Part shown: positions 41,769-50,344 of the stretch, one piece after another | Layout of the letters: every line of letters starts with the position of its first letter | Position numbering within the stretch: position 1 is the stretch's first letter | Assembly: GCA_029933125.1 (NCBI GenBank) | Contig: JAOZOU010000001.1 | Coordinates: 124,001 to 188,000, forward strand | Direction of reading: 5' to 3' | Length of the DNA: 64,000 nt | Source: a bacterium | GTDB taxonomy: Bacteria; Arandabacterota; Arandabacteria; Arandabacterales; Arandabacteraceae | The notes under the pieces: generated by a model | Database searches by the model: none | Told to the model about the DNA's origin: nothing | The model's input: only the letters and a program-made list of their open reading frames with translations | Translations under genes and position numbers: made by a program

Positions 41769-41992
41769 CACCCTCCTCACCCTGCCCTAAATGTCTTTAT
41801 CGGCAGGCACGGAGGCTGTCCGCAGTTAAAATTGAAGTAAGCGAAGTCCCGATTTCCGCCAAAGGCACCATTGTCTCCGTCCGGATAACAAACCCCGGAG
41901 ATGCAGCAGCGCGACCCAAGATGAAGCCGGTAAGCAAAGTTTGCGAAGGGGGGCTGAATTTATCTTTTAGCTTCTCACTACGCCAGTCGTGA
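41769..41992 (+). pseudogene. Possible gene fragment with Ig-like strand pattern
   Basis: In the 466-bp gap upstream of the lipoprotein gene one phase, bounded by TAG (about 41766) and TGA (41990-41992), reads as protein: VKIEVSEVPISAKGTIVSV then RITNPGDAAARPK. The strand alternation with NPGDA resembles CARDB/Ig-like domains of secreted proteins. No start or ribosome-binding site is present, so this would be a remnant. Confidence 0.3.
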
Positions 41993-42103
41993 TGCTTTCA
42001 CCAAGCAGCTCAGGCATCAGCCATTCTCTTGTGTAAGCTCCCATTGTAACCTGTCCTCAACTCTGCTAGCCTTAGGTCGTAACAAGACCACATCTTATTC
42101 CTA

Positions 42104-42133
42104 TTGATCTGCACATTAATGAGATGCTACTAT
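42104..42133 (+). promoter_or_regulatory. Putative sigma-70 promoter of the Ig-like lipoprotein
   Basis: TTGATC at 42104-42109 and TACTAT at 42128-42133 are 18 bp apart, about 55 bp before the ATG at 42188. Confidence 0.4.
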
Positions 42134-42187
42134 GCAACTGGCTTACGATTGTCACTTGCAACCAACACCTGGCCCGGGAGGTAGAGT

Positions 42188-43834
42188 ATGTCAGCCAATT
42201 CTAAATCCTTGCTGATAGGTGTGCTTGTAATCATCGCTTTAGCCTTGGGCTGCTCAGATGATAATGGAGGTGCACCAGTTGATAAGACACCACCAACTGT
42301 GCTTGCAAGCTTTCCCCAATCGGGCGCTACGGAGGTGACCCGAAGTGGACCCTACTGGATAGCCTTCAGTGAAGCGATGGATGAGGAATCTGTTGAGGGT
42401 GCCCTTTCAGCTGAACCATCCTTTGACTTCACTACCTTCTGGAGCGGAGACACGATCTTTGTTGCCCCGGATATCCTGCTTTTGCCTGCGACAACCTACA
42501 CAATTAGCGTTGGCACCTCTGCAAACGATCTGGCAGGAAACACGCTTGAGGAAATCTACGAGATAACCTTCACTACGACATCAGAGGTTGACACAACAAG
42601 ACCTACCATAGTGATGACTCAACCTGAGGACGGCGCAAGTGGCATACCAAGCGGTATGCCTATCGTAATAACCTTCAGCGAGCCAATGACAAGATATACG
42701 ATCGAAGGTGCCATATCGATTGAGCCATCGGTTCAGCTTGAGATTACTGTTGAAGCCAGTATTGTCACAATCGGTCATGAAGGTTTCCCACCAGATAGCC
42801 TCATAAAAGTCACAATAGATACAACTGCAGCAGACCTGGCAGGAAATCACCTTGCAAGTGAGTATCCGTTTAGTTTCAGAACAGCGCCTGACCTTATTCG
42901 CCCCTACCTTGCGAGTGCATCACCAGCCAAAGGGGCAACTGGTGTCTCCACGAATCTATCAAAGATTGTACTTACCTTCAGTGAACCCATGGATCCCTAT
43001 TCCTTTGATGATTTTCCAATTGAGGATCTTGATGCAAGGCTCATGCATCTGTTCTTAGAAGAGCCTGAGTTTGAGCCACCCTATAGCACGATAACTCTCC
43101 CAATCGGTGAGCCACTGCTTAGTGGTTGCACCTACTGGGTAATCTTACGCAATGTAACCGATGCGGCCGGCAATCTAATAGATCCAAGCCCGACCCATTA
43201 CTACTTCACAACTCGGGGAAGCCTCACCTACTTCCCGGTAACATATCCAAATTGGTGGGAATATTCTGAGCCGTGGGGCGGAGCCATTGAGACCTTTAGG
43301 ATTGAAAATTACAGTCCATCTACCGGTGATCTAGATTACGCCCGCTATGATGAGGGTGGCATCCGCCGACATGTTGAGAGTCTGCAGTTAAGTGGCAGCA
43401 CAATCTACATCCGAGGCGTAACAGATTACACCCAAGACGGAACATGGGACTTCGCAATGACCTTCGACGATCCCCTACCGTACATCCCAGCTGATCCCCA
43501 CCTGCGGCTTGGAGACACCTGGCAGGTCCAAACAACTGGAACTGCAAATACCCAGACGGGCTCCTACGATCTTACTGTTTCAGGAACGGGCCAGATTGAG
43601 CCTGATACAACTCAGATAGCAGTTGAACGCCTGGGTGGCTCCTTCAGAAACTGTGCAGTCGTCCACCTCTATACTACCCTTCTTGCCTATAGTGGTACCG
43701 ATACGCTTGGCGTGATGGATAGTCACATTATAACCTACTTAGCACCAGGTGTGGGTATCGTTAAGAGAATACAGATAGATCTTAGCGAAGGCGATAGTGA
43801 TACAACCGTCATAAGTGACTGGGGAGCCGACTGA
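42188..43834 (+). CDS. Lipoprotein with three SbsA/Big_5 Ig-like domains
   Basis: 548 residues. A lipoprotein signal ends at LALGC (Cys about 22). Three tandem Ig-like domains of the Big_5/SbsA type follow (about 33-133, 138-236, 240-345), each opening with PP/RPT-x-V...P-x-x-G-A and containing I-x-F-S-E-[AP]-M and the D-x-A-GN strand. A C-terminal region of about 200 residues (about 350-548) with YFPVTYPNWWEYSEPWGG, GDTWQVQTTGT and YLAPGVGIVKR resembles the end domains of many surface lipoproteins of this type. It is probably anchored in a membrane and faces outward. The ATG has the site GGGAGG. It is convergent with the phosphodiesterase. Confidence 0.75.
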   Translation: MSANSKSLLIGVLVIIALALGCSDDNGGAPVDKTPPTVLASFPQSGATEVTRSGPYWIAFSEAMDEESVEGALSAEPSFDFTTFWSGDTIFVAPDILLLPATTYTISVGTSANDLAGNTLEEIYEITFTTTSEVDTTRPTIVMTQPEDGASGIPSGMPIVITFSEPMTRYTIEGAISIEPSVQLEITVEASIVTIGHEGFPPDSLIKVTIDTTAADLAGNHLASEYPFSFRTAPDLIRPYLASASPAKGATGVSTNLSKIVLTFSEPMDPYSFDDFPIEDLDARLMHLFLEEPEFEPPYSTITLPIGEPLLSGCTYWVILRNVTDAAGNLIDPSPTHYYFTTRGSLTYFPVTYPNWWEYSEPWGGAIETFRIENYSPSTGDLDYARYDEGGIRRHVESLQLSGSTIYIRGVTDYTQDGTWDFAMTFDDPLPYIPADPHLRLGDTWQVQTTGTANTQTGSYDLTVSGTGQIEPDTTQIAVERLGGSFRNCAVVHLYTTLLAYSGTDTLGVMDSHIITYLAPGVGIVKRIQIDLSEGDSDTTVISDWGAD

Positions 43835-43858
43835 CCAATTGGGGCAATCCGCCTGGCA

Positions 43859-46048
43859 CTACTGGACATAGCCAAGCGCCTTTAGCCTCCTTCTGAGTTC
43901 CTCATGTGGCTGGATACCGGTCACCGAAGCCTCAGGTTTTCCCCACGTGGCTATCCACTCCACTTTTCTTTGATGCTCACCTATTGTCAGATCTTCGAGA
44001 AGGACTCGCCCATCCATATCCTTTCCAACCGGTAGCCCCATGAGGTAGAGCACAGTTGGTGTTATATCAAGTGTTGTTGCCTCATCGATGATGTGGAGCT
44101 TCCTAAGAATTGAGCTCAAGGTTCTGAATGGCGCAATCGTGCCTCTCATGTATCGGAATAGCGATGTATATCCATCGTCGATTACCCATGCCCCTGTGTA
44201 ACGATGTCGCACAGATGGACCACTCATGATGATAAGGCCTCGTGCACGATGCCTCCCCGACCAGGGATGTGGCTTTACCAGATAGGAAAGCGGGACAATT
44301 CCCTCCGGCATGATGACGCCTTCTTCTGTCCGAGGCATCTCGAGCACAACTTTGGCAGCATAGGCTGAAATATCAGGTTCGTCCGCGGCTCCTGGTTCAG
44401 ATCTCACAGAGAAACCAGCAAAAAGAGGCTTATGTGTCTTATCGGTCGAGAGTGAGCGCAGTGCATCGACCACTCGCTGTTCCAGCTCATGATAAGTATT
44501 CAAATCTAGATTGCCCTGTTGACGATAAAGCTGCGGGTTTATTTTGAGATCGAGACGATAATATGGCGACCAACCCGGGGTCAGGTAACAGAGAGACCTG
44601 GCTGAATCAATGGATCCACCTTCGTATTTCAGAAAGCCCAGCTCATCAAGCAGATGCCCGATGTCAAGCCTTCCCATGCGCCTCCTGACAGGACGTGCCC
44701 CATGATCCGAGACAACGATATAGTTGGCTTGGTCACCATAGGTTGCAACAAGCTCAGCAAGCAGGCTATCTGCCTCAAGCCAGCCTTCAAGTATCGCATC
44801 CGAATAATCAGAATCAATTTCCTCGGGTTTCCAGTCCCCGTGAATGAACTTTTCGGGCTCCATATCCTTCCAGAAGAAATGCTGAACAAGGTCGGTCGAA
44901 TAATAGTAGCAAGCAACAAGCTCAGGATCTATTTTGCTTATGAGATCCTTATTGATGGTTCGCAAGAGGCGTGCCTCCTCCCTGGCATACTCAAGCCTCT
45001 CATCGGAAGTAGCTGGGATAAGGGGGCGGGCAAGAGCAAGCAGACTTTCTGCCACAGGCTTGTAACTTGTGTATTCTTTGGAAAGATAGAAACGATCAAG
45101 GTGTTCGGATATGACCTTCGAAATGAATGCACCTTTCACTCTAAATGGAGGCCAAGTACAAACCCAGTTAACTATACCAACTCCCCTCCCCTTGGATGAA
45201 GCAATCGACCAGATTGGGGCAGCCTGCCAGTCGCTACTTAGATTTCCGAAGTGATAGACCTTATGCTTTGAACGCACCTTTCCAGTTGCGATGCTTGTCC
45301 AAACTGGTGGCGTAAATTGGGAGCCATAGGTATCGAGATAACCATAGGTACCATTCTCCATCAGTGCCCTAAAGGTCGGAAGATAGCCCTGCTTTGCAAA
45401 GGGCAAGGCTACATTCCAGGTTCCTGCATCTATCCCCAGGAGAACCACTTTCCTCGGCTTTGTATCACCTGATGGATCACCCCTTGAGAGGATAAGATTT
45501 GCAAAACCGATATAGGCAACACACACAATCATCAAGTAGGCAATCCCCTTAACGGTTGTGCACTTTGGTTTATTGGCGAGATGGTTCACAAGAGTGCTCA
45601 GTGCCAAAGCTGCGAGAGCATCGATGAGAATAACAATTCCAATCACACCCCTAAGATCTGCGATCACAACGTAGCGAGGCAGAAGTGGAGCCATGCGATC
45701 GAACCGAAGCCAAACCGCCAGTCCAAGTGTAAAGCCAAGCCCGAGGATGAAATACTCAATGAAGCGGCCAAGAATAGCTCCAGCGCGCCCCCTTGTGATG
45801 AGTGGCCTTGAGATCAGATAACATAGAAACCCGAGAACGAGAAATCCCACAATGTGAAAACAAAAGGTATAAGCAAACAGATTGAACTTCGAAAAGACTG
45901 TTTCAAGGAGACCCAGCTGCTCACTGGGCCAGAAAAAGAACAGACTGACCACAAAGTAGCAAATTCCGCACCCAAGACTTATGATCCAGATCTCGCTGAG
46001 AAAGCTCTTGCCAGAAGCTTGAGCTTGACTGTCTCGACTGTCCATCAT
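43859..46048 (-). CDS. Membrane-anchored type I phosphodiesterase / AP-superfamily enzyme
   Basis: 729 residues from the ATG at 46048 (a TTG at 46066 is in frame). About five hydrophobic helices occupy the first 200 residues. The remainder is an alkaline-phosphatase-superfamily phosphodiesterase: the first metal site GIDAGTWN, a nucleophile Thr in TPPVWTSIATGKV, TDLVQHFFW with Asp and His, VVSDHGARPV with Asp-His, and a late His in WSGRHRARG. The family hydrolyses phosphodiesters of nucleotides or lipids, or transfers phospho-groups onto glycans; here the catalytic domain should be on the outer face of the inner membrane. The substrate is unknown. It is divergent from the NERD-helicase. Confidence 0.8.
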   Translation of the reverse strand: MMDSRDSQAQASGKSFLSEIWIISLGCGICYFVVSLFFFWPSEQLGLLETVFSKFNLFAYTFCFHIVGFLVLGFLCYLISRPLITRGRAGAILGRFIEYFILGLGFTLGLAVWLRFDRMAPLLPRYVVIADLRGVIGIVILIDALAALALSTLVNHLANKPKCTTVKGIAYLMIVCVAYIGFANLILSRGDPSGDTKPRKVVLLGIDAGTWNVALPFAKQGYLPTFRALMENGTYGYLDTYGSQFTPPVWTSIATGKVRSKHKVYHFGNLSSDWQAAPIWSIASSKGRGVGIVNWVCTWPPFRVKGAFISKVISEHLDRFYLSKEYTSYKPVAESLLALARPLIPATSDERLEYAREEARLLRTINKDLISKIDPELVACYYYSTDLVQHFFWKDMEPEKFIHGDWKPEEIDSDYSDAILEGWLEADSLLAELVATYGDQANYIVVSDHGARPVRRRMGRLDIGHLLDELGFLKYEGGSIDSARSLCYLTPGWSPYYRLDLKINPQLYRQQGNLDLNTYHELEQRVVDALRSLSTDKTHKPLFAGFSVRSEPGAADEPDISAYAAKVVLEMPRTEEGVIMPEGIVPLSYLVKPHPWSGRHRARGLIIMSGPSVRHRYTGAWVIDDGYTSLFRYMRGTIAPFRTLSSILRKLHIIDEATTLDITPTVLYLMGLPVGKDMDGRVLLEDLTIGEHQRKVEWIATWGKPEASVTGIQPHEELRRRLKALGYVQ

Positions 46049-46172
46049 GCTGCCATCGTAGACCAAGCCAGCGTCTGAGTCAACATGCAGCTAAGTCACA
46101 AAACGATTGTCTCATGCCCCCAGCCGTGTTACAATGCCCTTGAGCCGTCGATGACTCACAAGCAGGTTGCGT

Positions 46173-47831
46173 ATGGTTTTTGAGGCTAGATCGGAAGCTG
46201 AAAGTGAGGTCGCTGAAGCACTCGAGCGTGAGCTTCCCCACAAACACTACGAAGTTCTCCAATCCAAGGAGTTCATCGAGCATCCCGATGCGGGAGGCTT
46301 TTTCGAGGGTGAAATCGATATAGTTGTCTTCAGCCCGGAAGATGGCATCCTTGTAATTGAGGTTAAAGGTGGTGGCATCGAGTACAACGGCAGACGCAAG
46401 AGGTGGTATTCGCTCGATCATCTTCACCTTAAGCACGAGATTGATGACCCATTTCGTCAGGCAACAAGAGCATCCAGATTCTTCCGTGATTGGCTTAAGA
46501 AGAAAGGTATCAAGCACAAAGGGCGAGAGGCAATTCCGGTTTCCCACGCTGTCTTCTTCCCCGATATAAGGTGGGGAAACAAACCTATCCCATCACATGC
46601 AAGACCCGAATTGATTCTTGATTCAAGCCACCTCAGGCGACTTAGGAAAGTCATCCCACAGTTGATGCGTCAGTTCAAAAGACCATATCATCGTGAACTA
46701 ACTGAATGGGAAATAGAGACAATCAGGACGGGGCTTCTTTATCCTATGGCGAATGTTATGCCAACGCTCAAATCAAACATTGAACGCGAAAAAGCCCGCT
46801 TTGTAAGGATAACCGAAGATCAGAAGGTCATACTTGACTATCTTGCAGAGCAAAACCAGTTAGCGATAAGAGGTTTTGCGGGAACAGGTAAGACCCTGCT
46901 GGCAGCAGAGAAGGCAAGACGCCTTTATCACAAAGGTCTCAAAGTTGTGATGCTGTGTTTCAACAGACCCCTGTGTCAAGACTTGCGTAAAGCCCTTATT
47001 TCATTCTCCGACCGCGTTGACGTCTACACTTATCACGCTCTTTGTAAGGACTTGTGCAAGGAGGCTGGTATTGCCTTCACCGAGCCTGACGAGGAGAAAG
47101 AAGCTCGTACCTTCTGGGATGAAGAGACGCCGCTAATGATGCTTGACGCTCTTAAGAAAACCGAAAGGCGCTATGATGCCATAATTGTTGATGAAGGACA
47201 GGACTTTCGAAAAGAGTGGTTTGAGGCACTTAAGCACGCACTTGCTGATCCCGAAAAGGGGTACTTCTACATCTTCCTCGATCCCAATCAATGCATCTAT
47301 TGTGAGCCAGCTGACTTGCCAGTTCCCCTGGCTACATCCATTCTGAGAAGGAACTGCCGCAACACCAAGTCCATAGGTGAGCTCGTTGAAACCTTCGGTA
47401 ATGTGGAGATGACATACCACCCTGAAGCACCCGTTGGAGAGCCACCAACCTTCATCGCCTACAAAGATGAAGAGGATGAGTTGGTGAAAGTTGAAGCCAC
47501 GCTTCAGAAGCTTCTGACAACCGATGGGCTCGATCCCGAAGACGTTGTTTGTCTTTCAACCCACTCTAAGGCAAAGAGCTGTTTCTCTGGCGTCGAGAAG
47601 ATTGCAGGGATCGCCATGACGGAAGAGCTCATCGTCCCGGATCGTAGAATTCGCTTCTCAACCCTCCACCGTTTCAAAGGACTTGAAGCCAATGTCGTGC
47701 TCCTCTGTGATGTAAGAGCTGAGAGTAAGACCTGTCAACCTGAACACCTCTATGTTGCAACCTCAAGAGCCCGCCACAGGATTTTCATCTTCCACGAGGA
47801 GACCTGGCAACCGCCAGACCTTGACACATAG
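46173..47831 (+). CDS. NERD-domain nuclease fused to UvrD-like SF1 helicase
   Basis: 552 residues from the ATG at 46173 (a TTG at 46167 is in frame). The N-terminal 150 residues are a NERD (nuclease-related) domain with a PD-(D/E)xK-like core: GEIDIVVFSPEDGILVIEVK, giving Asp about 48 and Glu-x-Lys about 62-64. The rest is a compact superfamily-1 helicase: Walker A GFAGTGKT (about 234-241), Walker B DAIIVDEGQDF, LRRNCRNT, motif V TLHRFKGLEANVVLL and motif VI YVATSRARHRI. All catalytic residues are present. Such proteins can process DNA ends; some NERD-helicases act in phage defence, but no defence partner is adjacent. It starts 124 bp from the divergent phosphodiesterase gene. Confidence 0.82.
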   Translation: MVFEARSEAESEVAEALERELPHKHYEVLQSKEFIEHPDAGGFFEGEIDIVVFSPEDGILVIEVKGGGIEYNGRRKRWYSLDHLHLKHEIDDPFRQATRASRFFRDWLKKKGIKHKGREAIPVSHAVFFPDIRWGNKPIPSHARPELILDSSHLRRLRKVIPQLMRQFKRPYHRELTEWEIETIRTGLLYPMANVMPTLKSNIEREKARFVRITEDQKVILDYLAEQNQLAIRGFAGTGKTLLAAEKARRLYHKGLKVVMLCFNRPLCQDLRKALISFSDRVDVYTYHALCKDLCKEAGIAFTEPDEEKEARTFWDEETPLMMLDALKKTERRYDAIIVDEGQDFRKEWFEALKHALADPEKGYFYIFLDPNQCIYCEPADLPVPLATSILRRNCRNTKSIGELVETFGNVEMTYHPEAPVGEPPTFIAYKDEEDELVKVEATLQKLLTTDGLDPEDVVCLSTHSKAKSCFSGVEKIAGIAMTEELIVPDRRIRFSTLHRFKGLEANVVLLCDVRAESKTCQPEHLYVATSRARHRIFIFHEETWQPPDLDT

Positions 47832-47850
47832 GATCAATTTGGTATATCAT
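47821..47850 (+). promoter_or_regulatory. Sigma-70 promoter of the C25 protease pair
   Basis: An exact TTGACA at 47821-47826, overlapping the last codons of the helicase gene, is followed after 16-18 bp by TATATC (47843-47848) or TATCAT (47845-47850). The start would be near 47857, upstream of a tandem repeat. Confidence 0.5.
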
Positions 47851-47872
47851 AATAGGTGTCGAAAGTTACACT

Positions 47873-47902
47873 TATAGGCATATCCAGTATAGGCATATCC
47901 AG
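47873..47902 (+). repeat. Perfect 15-bp tandem repeat in the C25 leader
   Basis: TATAGGCATATCCAG occurs twice in direct succession, between the promoter and the ribosome-binding site AGGAAGGTG. As part of the mRNA leader or as a repeated operator it could regulate the protease genes; it could also be a recent duplication. Confidence 0.6.
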
Positions 47903-47915
47903 AGGAAGGTGAAAA

Positions 47916-50282
47916 ATGACAGCCTCGAGACTGGCCGTTGGCGCCTTTTTTTTGTTTCTGCTCATTGCTTTCTCGGCAGGGCTTTGCAAAGAAACTGAGA
48001 CCTTCGAAGTGACTTTCACGCCTGAAAATCTCTCACTCAAGCACTACCAGCTCGGGGAGAATTCCTTCGATTTCCTCGAAATTCCAGATCTTGCAATCTC
48101 TGGAAAGCCAGGCGAGCCGTGTCTCCCTGTGAAATCTATCCATTTTTACGTACCACGCGGTAAGAGGATTGCGAGCATTATCGCCAAACCCGTGGTGAGC
48201 TACGATCTTCCTGGCGCTTATACAATCCTTCCCCGTCAAAATGAGATTCCCCTCGGCACCAATGAAATTATCCAACCAGTTATGCCGGACCCTAAGATCT
48301 ATAACTTAGCCGAGCCATACCCAGCCCAACCTGTTAAGTTGGCATCGCAGGGAAGCATGGGTGGACGCAAAATTGCTGGTATTGAGGTTTTCCCCATTCA
48401 ATACGTGCCAAAGGAGCAACGCATTGTCTTCAATGAGAGACTCTCCATAGAGGTAACGCTTGAGCCATCTCTCGAGGAGTCGCAGCTTCCCCTCGAGACA
48501 TCATCTGTGAGGAAGCTCCGTAACGACATTGTAAGCAAACTCGTTATCAACCCAGCCGACCTCGAGACTGATTTCTCAACAATGTCAGGGGATCTTTCTC
48601 CAGAGGATGCAGCTGAATACTTAATCATCTGCCTTGAACAACACGCAGATGAGTATGAAGTCCTCAAAGACTGGAAAACTCAGAAGGGCATACCAGCTAA
48701 GATCGTTACTCAGCAGGATGTCCTTGCAACCTATCCGGGCACAGATGAACCCGAGCAAATCAGAAACTGCATCATTGACTACTACCAGAATCACAGTACT
48801 GTGTGGGTTCTCCTGACGCTTTCTGCTCCCAAGGCAAAGATAAGAGGCTGCTATTGCCGTGTTGGAGGCACAATTGATACGGGAATCCCCTGCGACCTGT
48901 ATTTTGCTGATGTGGATGGTGATTGGAATGCTGATGGAGATTCCTACTGGGGAGAGACAACGGACGATGTTGATCTTTACCCCGATGTCTATGTGGGTAG
49001 AATTCCAGCAAATAAGGGTCTGCAATGTTCAACTGTAGTTCACAAAATATTGACCTATGAGGGCTGCTATCCTGTTCCAACCGACTACCAGCTCAAGATG
49101 CTCTTCCTCGCTGAGTATGCCGATGAATCAACTGATGGGGCTGTCAGTAAGAACATGATCGACAATGAATCTGTGCCTCCACGGTATGATCCAATCACAA
49201 AACTTTATGAGTCGAGTGGAAATCTAAACTACACCTCGGCCATGAATGCTCTCAACAGCGGGATGGCGATTGTAAACCATGATGGTCATGGAAATGCAAA
49301 TCTGATATCGATTGGACCCGCTGTCCTTACGACTGATGATGCTCGGAGCCTCACCAATGCTCCAAGATATTCAATTCTCTATACAGTCGCATGCATCCCT
49401 GGCAATTTCGAAAATGTGATGGGATGCTTCGGGCGTGGATTCATCGAGGCTGAAAACGGTGGAGGTTTCTTTATAGGAAACTCCCGCTACGGCTGGTACT
49501 GGCCAGGCAATCCCGGCTATGGAACCGGCGACCTCTTTGATCGAGAGTTCTTCAAATCACTTTTCGTAAGAGACTACGATCATCTTGGAGTTGTCCATGC
49601 CGATGCCAAGGTGCAACGAATTCCATGGTCAGGCGACAACAACACAGACCGCTGGACTCAATATACCTGCAATCTTTTTGGAGATCCTGAGACACCTGTC
49701 TGGAAGGACATCCCACTCACAATGAACGTTGATTATCCCGAAAGCATCGATGCCGGAAGTCAAACTGTGACAGTGACTGCAACCTCAGATGGCTCGGCTC
49801 TTGAGGATGCGAGAGTGTGTGCCTGGATGGACTCAACAGTTTACGAAGTCACCTACACTGCGAGCGATGGAACAGCCCAACTTGCACTTGCCCCATTGGA
49901 TACGGGCACAATACTTCTCACAGTTACCAAGAATGGCTACTTACCCTATCTCGGAGATATTCGAGTAATCGAGGGAACATCTGGCCTAGTTGTGGAGACA
50001 ACTCGAGCAAAGCGTCTACTTCGAGTCTTACCCAATCCGGTAACAAGCCATGCAACGATTGCTTACAGGGCCCCAGGCTCAGCTGAAAAAGTCTCACTTT
50101 CAATATATGATGCATCGGGACGCCTGGTAAGAAAACTCAAGGCGAAAACCTCATCATCCTCCAGCATCATCATGTGGGATGGTTGTCTTGAGAATGGCGA
50201 ACGAGTTCCTGCTGGAGTCTATTTCGTACGTGCCACATCGGGGAATACCTCAGCTGGTACTAAGTTCGTGGTTCTGAGATAG
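47916..50282 (+). CDS. Gingipain-type C25 cysteine protease, first of tandem pair
   Basis: 788 residues. A signal peptide (about 1-24, SAGLCKE) precedes a C25 pro-region (about 25-215, with YVPRGKRIASI and SVRKLRNDIV), then the caspase-like catalytic domain: YLIICLEQHADEYEVLKDWK, the calcium-rich segment DLYFADVDGDWNADGDSYWG, the catalytic His in NHDGHGN (His about 458) and Cys in TVACIPGNF (Cys about 493). The 35-residue spacing fits gingipain His/Cys. An Ig-like domain (about 605-690) and a FlgD-like tail (IYDASGRLVR, WDGCLENG, VPAGVYFVRA, KFVVLR) end the protein. It should be a secreted endoprotease with self-removed pro-region. A promoter and tandem repeat lie upstream; the paralogue follows 62 bp downstream. 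Confidence 0.87.
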   Translation: MTASRLAVGAFFLFLLIAFSAGLCKETETFEVTFTPENLSLKHYQLGENSFDFLEIPDLAISGKPGEPCLPVKSIHFYVPRGKRIASIIAKPVVSYDLPGAYTILPRQNEIPLGTNEIIQPVMPDPKIYNLAEPYPAQPVKLASQGSMGGRKIAGIEVFPIQYVPKEQRIVFNERLSIEVTLEPSLEESQLPLETSSVRKLRNDIVSKLVINPADLETDFSTMSGDLSPEDAAEYLIICLEQHADEYEVLKDWKTQKGIPAKIVTQQDVLATYPGTDEPEQIRNCIIDYYQNHSTVWVLLTLSAPKAKIRGCYCRVGGTIDTGIPCDLYFADVDGDWNADGDSYWGETTDDVDLYPDVYVGRIPANKGLQCSTVVHKILTYEGCYPVPTDYQLKMLFLAEYADESTDGAVSKNMIDNESVPPRYDPITKLYESSGNLNYTSAMNALNSGMAIVNHDGHGNANLISIGPAVLTTDDARSLTNAPRYSILYTVACIPGNFENVMGCFGRGFIEAENGGGFFIGNSRYGWYWPGNPGYGTGDLFDREFFKSLFVRDYDHLGVVHADAKVQRIPWSGDNNTDRWTQYTCNLFGDPETPVWKDIPLTMNVDYPESIDAGSQTVTVTATSDGSALEDARVCAWMDSTVYEVTYTASDGTAQLALAPLDTGTILLTVTKNGYLPYLGDIRVIEGTSGLVVETTRAKRLLRVLPNPVTSHATIAYRAPGSAEKVSLSIYDASGRLVRKLKAKTSSSSSIIMWDGCLENGERVPAGVYFVRATSGNTSAGTKFVVLR

Positions 50283-50344
50283 AGATGGCTATTGGCTTGG
50301 GCTCGTTGAAATGCACACCTGTGCAACAACGCGGAGGTCTTAGA

